Part shown: positions 1 through 7,828 of the stretch, in pieces
How positions within the stretch are numbered: position 1 is the stretch's first letter
How the letters are laid out: every line of letters begins with the position of its first letter
NCBI RefSeq assembly: GCF_019511605.1
Contig: NZ_JAEUAV010000016.1
Span: 62,001-126,000, forward strand
Direction: 5' to 3'
Source of the DNA: Paraburkholderia phenoliruptrix
GTDB taxonomy: Bacteria; Pseudomonadota; Gammaproteobacteria; Burkholderiales; Burkholderiaceae
DNA length: 64,000 nt
Made by a program: the position numbers and the translations under genes
Notes under the pieces: generated by a model
Databases searched by the model: none
What the model was told of the DNA's origin: nothing
What the model saw: only the letters and a program-made list of their open reading frames with translations

Positions 1-2
1 AG

Positions 3-116
3 TCGTCGGCGAGCGCGCGTCCCGGCAGCCGCCGGCGCGTCGTGTCGCCGCGGCTCATCGTGCGTGAATCGACATCGACGTGGGCGGGCGCTGGCAAACG
101 CCATCTGGCGGCCTGA
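3..116 (+). CDS. LacI-family transcriptional regulator, C-terminal end (partial)
   Basis: The window opens inside a gene read in the frame starting at base 3 and closing with TGA at 114-116. The residues RRVVSPRLIVREST fit the usual end of LacI/GalR regulators, where a strand carrying 'LIVREST' closes the effector-binding domain. Ribokinase follows in the same direction, so this is probably RbsR or a related sugar repressor. About 37 codons are visible and the DNA-binding domain lies outside the window. The family call rests on this short tail and the neighbour. Confidence 0.6.
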   Translation, partial: SSASARPGSRRRVVSPRLIVRESTSTWAGAGKRHLAA

Positions 117-187
117 GCGCGCGGCTCACGCTGCGCTCGGCCGGGTCTGCGCTGTGCGCCGGGCGGCCGCGTCCGCGCTTCGGCAGG

Positions 188-226
188 CTTGAAAGACACG
201 CTTGAAAAACACGTTCGAAAAGCAGC
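188..226. repeat. Three 13-bp tandem units upstream of ribokinase
   Basis: Units CTTGAAAGACACG, CTTGAAAAACACG and TTCGAAAAGCAGC follow one another directly between the regulator and ribokinase. They end just before the ribosome binding site AGGAG of ribokinase. One of many short tandem arrays in the gaps of this window; no function can be assigned. Confidence 0.6.
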
Positions 227-242
227 ACAACAGGAGAATTGA

Positions 243-1166
243 GTGGCAAGTCAGGAAACGCGCTCACGCGTGGCGGTGGTCGGCAGTCTGAACATGGACC
301 TGGTGGCGCGCGCGCCGCGCCTGCCGCATCCCGGCGAAACGCTGGCCGGCCGTACGTTCGCGCAGGTCCCGGGCGGCAAGGGCGGCAACCAGGCCGTGGC
401 GGCCGCGAGGCTGGGCGCTAGCGTCGCAATGCTGGGCTGCGTGGGCGCCGACGCGAACGGTGCGCAGTTGCGCGCGGGGCTCGAGGCCGAAGGCATCGAC
501 TGCACCGCGCTCGAAACGGGCCGCGAGGCGACGGGCGTAGCGCTCATCGTCGTCGACGATGCGAGTCAGAACGCCATCGTGATCGTGGCGGGCAGCAACG
601 GTGAGGTGACGCCTGACACCATTGCGCGCCACGAAGCCGTGCTCGCCGCGGCCGACGTGGTGATCTGCCAGCTGGAAACGCCGCTCGATACGGTGCACGC
701 GGCGCTCGCCACGGCCCGCCGCCTCGGCAAGACGGTGATCCTGAATCCGGCGCCCGCCACCGGTCCGCTGCCAGCCGAGTGGCTGCCGCTCATCGACTAT
801 CTGATTCCGAACGAACTGGAAGCCGCGGCGCTGACCGGCTTGCCGGTGGGCTCGCCGGAAGAAGCGGCGACCGCCGCCGCCGTGCTGCGCGCGGCCGGCG
901 CCCGCAACGTGCTGGTGACGCTCGGCCCGCGCGGCGTGCAGGCGGCGCTCGAAGGTGCGGCGCCGGTGCTATACGACGCGCCGAAAGTCGAAGCCGTGGA
1001 TACGACCGCGGCCGGCGACACCTTCATCGGCGGTTTCGCCGCGCAGTTGGGAGAGGGCGCCGGCGTGGATGCGGCGATCCGTTTCGCGCAGCGCGCCGCG
1101 GCGCTATCGGTGACGCGTGCCGGCGCGCAGCCTTCTATTCCGACGCGCGCCGAACTTGGCGATTGA
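243..1166 (+). CDS. rbsK: Ribokinase
   Basis: 307-residue PfkB-family kinase that phosphorylates ribose at O5 with ATP in the cytoplasm. The N-terminal GSLNMDL strand, the substrate loop GGKGGNQAVAAARLG near residues 42-56 and the C-terminal anion hole/catalytic signature DTTAAGDTFIGGF are all present, and the length is normal. The start is GTG at 243 with AGGAG at about 231-235; no ATG fits better. The preceding LacI-type regulator fragment suggests an rbs-type operon whose transporter lies before the window. A second PfkB kinase at 60768 differs in sequence and context. Confidence 0.92.
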   Translation: MASQETRSRVAVVGSLNMDLVARAPRLPHPGETLAGRTFAQVPGGKGGNQAVAAARLGASVAMLGCVGADANGAQLRAGLEAEGIDCTALETGREATGVALIVVDDASQNAIVIVAGSNGEVTPDTIARHEAVLAAADVVICQLETPLDTVHAALATARRLGKTVILNPAPATGPLPAEWLPLIDYLIPNELEAAALTGLPVGSPEEAATAAAVLRAAGARNVLVTLGPRGVQAALEGAAPVLYDAPKVEAVDTTAAGDTFIGGFAAQLGEGAGVDAAIRFAQRAAALSVTRAGAQPSIPTRAELGD

Positions 1167-1330
1167 TGTGGCTGTCGATTGATGCCGCTGTCAGCAGGCG
1201 GCGCGGCCGTGTGTTGCGCCGCGCGGTTCTTGCGAAGCGGTGTTGTCGGGCTCACGTCGGTTGACCCTTTGGCGCGTCTGGCGCGTATTCCGAGCGCTCC
1301 GGCGCGTCACGTGCTTTACCGGCCTTGCAT

Positions 1331-1366
1331 GCACCACCCGCGCCACCCGCACCACCCGCACCAGCG
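1331..1366. repeat. Four 9-bp tandem units in the rbsK-MCP gap
   Basis: GCACCACCC, GCGCCACCC, GCACCACCC and GCACCAGCG are joined head to tail inside the 491-bp gap 1167-1657. Apart from this array and the sigma-28-like promoter further on, I see no gene, terminator or RNA in the gap. Confidence 0.6.
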
Positions 1367-1531
1367 ACATCATGCGCAATACACCGCCTACGCGCCTGCC
1401 TTCCTGACTCCCAAGCCGCATCGCCCGCGCTGCGGCCGGGCGACGCTCTCGCCCCGCGATCGGCACATCCACCCCGTTTGTAACTCTTACCGTACGCGGC
1501 CCGCTGCCTTTCATCAGACTACATAAAAGCT

Positions 1532-1558
1532 TTAAGTCCGCTTGGAGCCTGCCGTTAA
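1532..1558 (+). promoter_or_regulatory. Sigma-28 (FliA)-type promoter for the chemoreceptor
   Basis: TTAAGTCC, an 11-bp spacer and GCCGTTAA match the flagellar sigma-28 consensus TAAAGTTT-N11-GCCGATAA at five of eight and seven of eight positions with the exact spacer. It lies 100 bp before the start of a methyl-accepting chemotaxis protein, a typical FliA target. Predicted from sequence only. Confidence 0.65.
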
Positions 1559-1657
1559 CGCGTTCATCAGAGCGCCGAACCGACGAAATCGTTACGGTGC
1601 CTCACGCGTCATCAGACCTCTATTCGCTGCGTCGCAGCCTCCACGCACAGGACATGT

Positions 1658-3496
1658 ATGAACAAGGGCATTTCGATCAAGGCCCGCATTGGCCTCACCA
1701 TGGTATTTCTCGCGGCGCTCCTCGTCGGCATCGGGGCATTCGGCCTATTCGGCATGAGTCGCTCGAATGACGCTTACCAGGAGACCTTCACGAACTCCAT
1801 GCCGAGCGCCGTCGACATCGGCAACGCCGAGTTGTTCGCGGCGCGCGAGCGTCTCGCGCTCGACCGCGCGGCCTTCATGATGGGCACGCCGGAGTCGGCG
1901 CCGACGCTGGAGCGTGCCCGCACCATGCGCGCCACCTCGGACAAGTGGTGGCAGAAGTACATGGACCTGCCGCGCGGGCCCGAGGAAGACCGCCTTGCGC
2001 GCGAAGTGATCGTCAAGCGGGAAGCGCTGCATCAGCAAGCCGATGCGTTCGCGGCGGTGGTCGCGGCGGGCGAGCAGGGCAAGCTGGTCGATGGCGCGAA
2101 GCGCATGCAGGTCGCCTATAACGAACTCGCGGGCGCCGACGACGCTCTGCGCAAGTTTCAGTTCGATGCCGCGAAGGCCGGTTACGATGACGTTCAAGCG
2201 AGCTTCCACCAGTTCCGCATGGTGAGCATCGGCGCGCTGGTTGCCGGCGCACTCGCGGCGCTGCTGTCGTACATGGCGCTCAGCCGGGCAATCGCACGGC
2301 CGCTGTCCGAAGCGCTGGTCCATTTCGACGCGATTGCCGCCGGCGATCTGCGCCGCCAGGTCGCCGTGACCTCGCGCGATGAAATGGGCCAGATCCTCGA
2401 AGGCATCGCGAAGATGCAGCGCAGCCTGATTGAAACGGTGCGCGCGGTGCGCGGCGGCAGCGAGTCGATTGCGACCGCGACGCGCGAGATTGCGGCCGGC
2501 AACATCGACCTCTCGTCGCGCACCGAGGAGCAGGCGTCGGCCTTGCAGCAGACGGCCTCCAGCATGGAAGAATTGACCGGCACCGTAAAGCAGAACGCCG
2601 ACAACGCCCGCCAGGCCAGCGCGCTTGCCGCGAATGCATCGGAAATCGCCAACAAGGGCAGCGCGGTGGTCGGCCAGGTGGTCGGCACCATGGGCGAGAT
2701 CAACCAGAGCTCCGCGAAGATCGCGGACATCATTTCGATTATCGAAGGTATTGCGTTCCAGACCAATATTCTGGCGCTCAACGCGGCCGTGGAAGCGGCG
2801 CGGGCCGGCGAAGACGGGCGCGGCTTTGCAGTCGTGGCGGGCGAAGTGCGCAGTCTTGCGCAGCGCTCGTCGGCGGCGGCCAAGGAGATCAAGGAGCTCA
2901 TCGATACTTCGGTGGACCGCGTGCAGTCGGGCTCCGCGCTCGTCGACGAGGCGGGCCGCACGATGGGTGAAATCATCAGCGCCGTGCAGCGCGTGACCGA
3001 CATCATGGGCGAAATTGCCGCGGCCTCCGAAGAACAGAGCGGCGGCATCGACCAGGTGGCGCGCGCCGTCACGCAGATGGACGAAGTCACGCAGCAAAAC
3101 GCGGCACTGGTCGAGGAAGCGGCGGCGGCTGCATCGTCGCTGGAAGACCAGGCGGACAAGCTGCGTCAGGCAGTCGCCGTGTTCCAGCTCGGCGACGACG
3201 CCGGCAAGGCTTCGGCCAGCGCCGCGGCCAAACACGTCCCGCTGCGCGCTGCGTCTGCTGTGGCGCGCCCGGCTTCGCGGGCGGCGGGCCGTGCCGGTTC
3301 CGCTGCGCCGGCGGCGGCCGCGGTCGCGGTGCAGCCTGTGACGGCAGGTCATGCCCCGGCTGCTGCGGCTGCTGCGGCTTCGCCCGCGCCGGTGGCCGCC
3401 GCAGCAGCGGCGAAAAGCAATCCGGTGCCGCGCGCAACCGCGAAGCCGGCGGCCGTCGCCAGTGTGGGCGGCGATCAGGATTGGGAAACGTTCTGA
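1658..3496 (+). CDS. Methyl-accepting chemotaxis protein with C-terminal tethering pentapeptide
   Basis: 612-residue transducer. A first membrane helix (about residues 10-33) and a second (about 190-213) bracket a periplasmic four-helix (Tar-type) sensor domain. A HAMP domain follows, then a long coiled-coil signalling domain with the conserved hairpin tip EGIAFQTNILALNAAVEAAR. Residues about 515-600 are an Ala/Pro-rich flexible linker ending in DWETF, a close match to the NWETF pentapeptide that binds the adaptation enzymes CheR and CheB. The receptor should therefore serve as a docking site for methylation of itself and of receptors lacking the tail. The ATG has AGGA five bases upstream. 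The ligand is unknown. Confidence 0.93.
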   Translation: MNKGISIKARIGLTMVFLAALLVGIGAFGLFGMSRSNDAYQETFTNSMPSAVDIGNAELFAARERLALDRAAFMMGTPESAPTLERARTMRATSDKWWQKYMDLPRGPEEDRLAREVIVKREALHQQADAFAAVVAAGEQGKLVDGAKRMQVAYNELAGADDALRKFQFDAAKAGYDDVQASFHQFRMVSIGALVAGALAALLSYMALSRAIARPLSEALVHFDAIAAGDLRRQVAVTSRDEMGQILEGIAKMQRSLIETVRAVRGGSESIATATREIAAGNIDLSSRTEEQASALQQTASSMEELTGTVKQNADNARQASALAANASEIANKGSAVVGQVVGTMGEINQSSAKIADIISIIEGIAFQTNILALNAAVEAARAGEDGRGFAVVAGEVRSLAQRSSAAAKEIKELIDTSVDRVQSGSALVDEAGRTMGEIISAVQRVTDIMGEIAAASEEQSGGIDQVARAVTQMDEVTQQNAALVEEAAAAASSLEDQADKLRQAVAVFQLGDDAGKASASAAAKHVPLRAASAVARPASRAAGRAGSAAPAAAAVAVQPVTAGHAPAAAAAAASPAPVAAAAAAKSNPVPRATAKPAAVASVGGDQDWETF

Positions 3497-3600
3497 TGGA
3501 GGCGGGGGGCGGCGAGGGCGCGCGATTCGACGGTCGGCCAGCCGCGCCCTTCAGCCACCTGACGGCACCGCCGTTACCCCGGACAGAAAGACGTCACCGC

Positions 3601-3634
3601 AAACCGCGCCTGCTTACGCAGCGCGGTTTTTTTT
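3601..3634 (+). terminator. Rho-independent terminator after the chemoreceptor gene
   Basis: AAACCGCG pairs with CGCGGTTT, with an inner CTGC/GCAG stem and a TTAC loop, followed by a run of T. It lies 104 bp after the receptor stop codon and should end that transcript. Confidence 0.88.
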
Positions 3635-3841
3635 ATGGCGTGCGCATCAAGTCGCATTTGCGAAGCGGCGGGCGCCCTGGCGAGGCTCGCGATCCGGTAC
3701 ATTGACGGGCGCGGCGACGGTAATTCGTAGCCAGATCGCGGAGCGCATCGCCGCGAGGCAAGGCGGTAAAGCATCAGTTGCGGGCACCGCGCTGAGGCAG
3801 TGCGGCCCGACGCGGAGAGTGTGGGGCCGGCTGCCAACGGC

Positions 3842-3922
3842 GAGCTGCCCGAGCCGACCGAGCCGCGCGAGTTGCCTGAGCTGCCCGAGTCGCCTGAGTC
3901 GCCTGAGTCGCCCGAGCGGCCC
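3842..3922. repeat. Nine 9-bp tandem units (GAGYYGNNN)
   Basis: Nine units run without a break, for example GAGTCGCCT three times with small variants, GAGCTGCCC twice and GAGCCGACC. The array lies in the gap between the terminator and the hydratase-like gene, ending about 65 bp before that gene's start. A smaller 9-bp array with GGCTC, the complement of GAGCC, lies at 18500-18544, so the same repeat type occurs in both orientations. Confidence 0.75.
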
Positions 3923-3987
3923 GCTCATCCATTCACTACCTTCGCGCTGCAACAGACATTCAAATGCGCCAGCCACAAAGGACCGAC

Positions 3988-4749
3988 ATGACGCCACACG
4001 ACCTCGCGCAACGCCTCGTGGAAGCACGCCGGCAGCATCGGCCGATAGACGGGCTTCCCGCCGAACAGATGCCGCCGGACGCCGCAACCGCGTATGCGAT
4101 CCAGCAGGCGGTCATTGCAGGCCTTGGGGACACCACCGGGGCGTGGAAAATCGGCGCGAAGGCGCCGGGCGGTCCTACCTCGGGGGCGCCCATCCCGGCG
4201 TCACTGGTGTTGCCGTCGCCGGCGCGCGTCCCGCACGCCGGGTTCTTCCGCGTGCTGGTGGAACTGGAGATCGCGTTCCGCTTCACCGAAGCAATCGAGC
4301 CGCGCAGCCGTGCGTATACGCGCGACGAGGTGCTCGAGCTGATCGGCGAAGTGCTGCCGGCCATTGAAATTGTCGACAGCCGCTTTGCCGAGTGGCCGAA
4401 CGTCGTGCAGCTCGCCCAGCTTGCCGACGCGCAAAACAACGGCGCACTCGTCACCGGCCATCCGCTTTCCTATGCGGGACTCGCGCGCGGCTTCGACTTC
4501 GTGTCGCCGGAACTGGAACTGAACTTCGACGGCGAGTCGCTGGTACCTGAGGTCACCGGCAATCCGGCTGGCGATCCGCGCGAGCTGCTTGTGTGGTTCG
4601 TCAACCATTGCGCCGCCATGGGCATCACGATCGAACCCGACTGGACGTTGACCACCGGCTCTTATGTCGGTGCGCACAATGTGGGCAAACCGGGCGTCGT
4701 GCGCGGCCACATCGACGGCTTGGGGGAGGTCGAGCTCGAACTCACCTGA
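3988..4749 (+). CDS. 2-keto-4-pentenoate hydratase-like protein (fumarylacetoacetate hydrolase superfamily)
   Basis: 253-residue cytoplasmic enzyme of the MhpD/HpaH/4-oxalocrotonate decarboxylase group. These proteins use a metal ion to add water to, or decarboxylate, 2-hydroxydienoates in aromatic meta-cleavage pathways. The N-terminal 'TAYAIQQAV' region, the 'WKIGAK' segment and the acidic metal-binding part (VELEIAFRF and EIVDSRF) fit the family and its 250-260 residue length. ATG 3988 has AAAGGA five bases upstream, so the in-frame ATG at 3964 is not preferred. No other aromatic-pathway gene lies beside it, so the substrate cannot be fixed. Confidence 0.8.
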   Translation: MTPHDLAQRLVEARRQHRPIDGLPAEQMPPDAATAYAIQQAVIAGLGDTTGAWKIGAKAPGGPTSGAPIPASLVLPSPARVPHAGFFRVLVELEIAFRFTEAIEPRSRAYTRDEVLELIGEVLPAIEIVDSRFAEWPNVVQLAQLADAQNNGALVTGHPLSYAGLARGFDFVSPELELNFDGESLVPEVTGNPAGDPRELLVWFVNHCAAMGITIEPDWTLTTGSYVGAHNVGKPGVVRGHIDGLGEVELELT

Positions 4750-4984
4750 GCGCGTGACACTGTGTCATGCGACTGGATGCGAGGCGTCACTGTGCGCCGT
4801 GCTTGTAACGGCGCATTACAAACGACCAGGCGAACAGGCGAGCGGTGAACCCACGAGCATCCACCTGGGGCGGCCGTCTCACGTGTGGCGCATCCGCGGA
4901 GGACTCCTTGGCCGCGTGGCCCTTAGCCGCTCAGCCCTTAGCCGTATACCCTATTGAACCGATTGCGCGCCAGGCCGTTAACCA

Positions 4985-5036
4985 CTTAACCAGCGCACTT
5001 AACCAGCGCAGCCAACCAGCGCAGTTAGCCAGCGCG
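4985..5036. repeat. Four 13-bp tandem units
   Basis: CTTAACCAGCGCA occurs twice in tandem, followed by GCCAACCAGCGCA and GTTAGCCAGCGCG. The array lies inside the long gap between the hydratase-like gene and prkA. No function assigned. Confidence 0.7.
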
Positions 5037-5619
5037 AGAAGCGACGCGCTCATGCAAGGCATGTGAAGCATCGTGCCGATAGCGAAGCAGGCGTGGCGAG
5101 ATTTGGAACGAATGCTCGCATACCTGGACGAACGGCATGGAAGTTTCGGCGAAGCATGTGTGCAACTTTGGTCGATCAACGTGTAACAGATACGTGGAAC
5201 CAGGATCTAGCGAGTGTAAGAACCGGCTGTCGAATCATGACGCAGAAAAGAGGCAAAAGCACAAAAGAGTGGTGACGTAGCGCGCAAATGCGCGATGCGG
5301 CGGCCAAACTTGCAGCGATACGCAGCGTCGAGGTACGCCATGTGCGTGTGCAACGAGCGCGTGAACGTGAGTAAGGCTGAGTGCTCGAAGCGAGTGGTGG
5401 GAAGAGACGGTAAAACCGGGCAGAACGCAGTAACCGGACGCAGTAAAGCCCCCTCACTCGCGTGGCCATTCATGCAGGCTGGCGGCATCGTTGGACGCGC
5501 AAGATTGTAGGTGGTCCAAACGTGGTTTCCAAGTGATGATTGTAGGGAGGCGAACACGGCGCGATTTTCGCAACGTAGTTCGTGAAAAAAAATTTAAAAG
5601 GGTTTAGGATGAATTCGAG

Positions 5620-5657
5620 CGATGTCGTTTCCGAATAGCGCGCCGCGCACGACATCG
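5620..5657 (+). promoter_or_regulatory. Inverted repeat in the prkA leader
   Basis: CGATGTCGT and ACGACATCG form perfect 9-bp arms around a 20-base loop. The right arm ends 25 bases before the prkA ATG and just upstream of its strong ribosome binding site GAGGAGG. It has no T run, so it is not a terminator. It could be a protein-binding site or an mRNA hairpin. Confidence 0.5.
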
Positions 5658-5682
5658 GTCCAGACTTCGGCGAGGAGGTAGC

Positions 5683-7605
5683 ATGGATATCTACAGCAGT
5701 TTCGCGACCCGCTTCGAGAAAACGCGAGAAGATGAACTCTCGCTCGAGGAGTACCTCGCGCTCTGCAAAGACAATCCCGCCGCGTACGCCACTGCTGGCG
5801 AACGCATGTTGACGGCAATCGGAGAACCCGAACAGATCGACACTCGCAACGATCCGCGCCTGTCGCGCATCTTCGCGAACAAGGTCATCAAGGTATACCC
5901 CGCATTCCGTGAGTTCTACGGAATGGAAGAGGTGATCGAGCAGGTGGTCGCCTACTTCCGGCACTCGGCCCAGGGGCTTGAAGAAAAGAAGCAGATTCTG
6001 TATCTGTTGGGCCCGGTCGGCGGCGGTAAATCGTCGATCGCGGAACGGCTGAAGCAGCTCATGGAACGCGTGCCTTTCTACGCGATCAAGGGCTCGCCGG
6101 TGAACGAATCGCCGCTCGGCCTGTTCGACTACGACGAGGACGGTCCGATCCTCGAAGAGCAATACGGCATACCACGCCGCTACCTCAAAAGCATTCTGAG
6201 CCCGTGGGCGGTCAAGCGCCTGCACGAGTACAACGGCGACATCCGCAAATTCCGCGTGGTGCGGCGCTATCCGTCCATCCTGCGGCAAATCGGCATCGCC
6301 AAAACCGAGCCGGGCGACGAGAACAACCAGGACATCTCGTCGCTCGTGGGCAAGGTCGACATCCGCAAGCTCGAGCAGTATGCGCAAGACGACGCGGACG
6401 CGTACAGCTACTCCGGCGGCCTGTGTCTCGCGAATCAGGGTCTGCTCGAATTCGTCGAAATGTTCAAGGCGCCAATCAAGGTGCTGCACCCGCTGCTGAC
6501 CGCAACTCAGGAAGGCAACTTCAAGGGTACGGAAGGCTTCGGCGCGATTCCTTTCGACGGCGTGATTCTCGCGCACTCGAACGAGTCGGAGTGGAAGGCC
6601 TTCCGCAACAACCGCAATAACGAGGCTTTGCTCGACCGGATTTTCGTAGTGAAGGTGCCGTATTGCCTGCGCTATTCGGAAGAGATCAAGATCTACGAGA
6701 AGCTGCTGCGCAATTCGTCACTGGCCAATGCGGTATGCGCGCCCGGCACGCTGAAAATGATGGCGCAAATGTCGGTGCTCACGCGGCTGCAGGAACCGGA
6801 AAACTCGAGCCTGTTCTCGAAGATGCAGGTGTACGACGGCGAAAACCTGAAAGACACCGATCCAAAAGCCAAGTCGTACCAGGAATATCGCGACTTCGCA
6901 GGCGTGGACGAAGGCATGACCGGCGTGTCGACCCGCTTCGCGTTCAAGATTCTGTCGCGTGTGTTCAACTTCGACTCCACCGAAGTCGCGGCCAACCCGG
7001 TGCATCTGATGTACGTGCTCGAACAGCAGATCGAACGCGAGCAGTTCCCACCGGAAACCGAGCAGAAGTACCTGTCCTTTATCAAGGACGTGCTCGCGTC
7101 GCGTTACGCGGAATTCATCGGTAAGGAGATTCAGACGGCTTATCTGGAGTCGTACTCCGAATACGGGCAGAACATCTTCGATCGCTATGTGACGTATGCG
7201 GACTTCTGGATTCAGGACCAGGAGTTCCGCGATCACGACACCGGCGAGAGCTTCGACCGCGCGGCACTGAATGCCGAGCTGGAGAAGATCGAGAAGCCTG
7301 CGGGCATCAGCAACCCGAAGGACTTCCGCAACGAGATCGTCAACTTCGTGCTGCGCGCGCGTGCTGCAAATGCGGGGAAGAATCCCGCGTGGATCAGCTA
7401 CGAAAAGCTGCGCGTGGTGATCGAAAAGAAGATGTTCTCGAATACGGAGGAACTGTTGCCGGTCATTTCGTTCAACGCCAAGGGTTCGGCGGAAGAACAG
7501 CGCAAGCACGAAGACTTCGTCAATCGCATGGTGGCGAAGGGCTATACACCGAAGCAGGTGCGCTTGCTGTGTGACTGGTATCTGCGCGTGCGCAAGTCGT
7601 CATGA
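5683..7605 (+). CDS. prkA: PrkA family serine protein kinase (YeaG)
   Basis: 640-residue protein with an N-terminal AAA-type ATPase part (Walker A GPVGGGKS at about residues 110-117) and the C-terminal PrkA kinase-like region. The length equals that of E. coli YeaG. In enterobacteria and Bacillus the family is linked to stationary phase, nitrogen starvation and sporulation; some members phosphorylate proteins and some act as AAA proteases. GAGGAGG precedes the ATG at good spacing. yeaH (DUF444) and spoVR follow in the same direction, the conserved module seen across proteobacteria, so the three products probably act together. Regulation is likely through the long upstream region. Confidence 0.95.
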   Translation: MDIYSSFATRFEKTREDELSLEEYLALCKDNPAAYATAGERMLTAIGEPEQIDTRNDPRLSRIFANKVIKVYPAFREFYGMEEVIEQVVAYFRHSAQGLEEKKQILYLLGPVGGGKSSIAERLKQLMERVPFYAIKGSPVNESPLGLFDYDEDGPILEEQYGIPRRYLKSILSPWAVKRLHEYNGDIRKFRVVRRYPSILRQIGIAKTEPGDENNQDISSLVGKVDIRKLEQYAQDDADAYSYSGGLCLANQGLLEFVEMFKAPIKVLHPLLTATQEGNFKGTEGFGAIPFDGVILAHSNESEWKAFRNNRNNEALLDRIFVVKVPYCLRYSEEIKIYEKLLRNSSLANAVCAPGTLKMMAQMSVLTRLQEPENSSLFSKMQVYDGENLKDTDPKAKSYQEYRDFAGVDEGMTGVSTRFAFKILSRVFNFDSTEVAANPVHLMYVLEQQIEREQFPPETEQKYLSFIKDVLASRYAEFIGKEIQTAYLESYSEYGQNIFDRYVTYADFWIQDQEFRDHDTGESFDRAALNAELEKIEKPAGISNPKDFRNEIVNFVLRARAANAGKNPAWISYEKLRVVIEKKMFSNTEELLPVISFNAKGSAEEQRKHEDFVNRMVAKGYTPKQVRLLCDWYLRVRKSS

Positions 7606-7828
7606 TCCGCACTGCGTGCCGCCCGCGCGGTCCGTCCACGCGGGCACCCTGCGAGCCGCAAGCTGCATGGACATAGCATCGGGCCAGACAGCGTGCGTCT
7701 CGCGACCCGAAATGCGCGCGGTTGCCTCGGGTGACAGTAAGCGTTAAATCGCTCGCTGCCGCCGGATGCGCCGCGTGGGACCGGAGTGGGCGCTAAGGCG
7801 CTCACCCCGTCCACATTGGAGACCGGGC

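Larger units (their letters stand above)
4750..5682. other. Long intergenic region upstream of prkA
   Basis: 933 bp without a gene that I can support; the open frames here lack ribosome binding sites and family resemblance. It holds a 13-bp tandem array (4985-5036), a very AT-rich stretch near 5585-5610 unlike its surroundings, and an inverted repeat near the prkA start. The size suggests a long or multi-promoter regulatory region. I looked for a sigma-54 -24/-12 element (GG-N10-GC) and found none. Confidence 0.5.

Noticed and set aside
1745..3352. 535-codon open frame opposite the chemoreceptor gene
   Set aside because: Antisense shadow of a high-GC gene: Arg/His-rich translation without family resemblance, while the plus strand gives a complete chemoreceptor.
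4750..5682. Sigma-54 promoter before prkA
   Set aside because: yeaG in E. coli can be nitrogen-regulated, so I looked for GG-N10-GC; the nearest candidates miss the spacing by one or end in GT.
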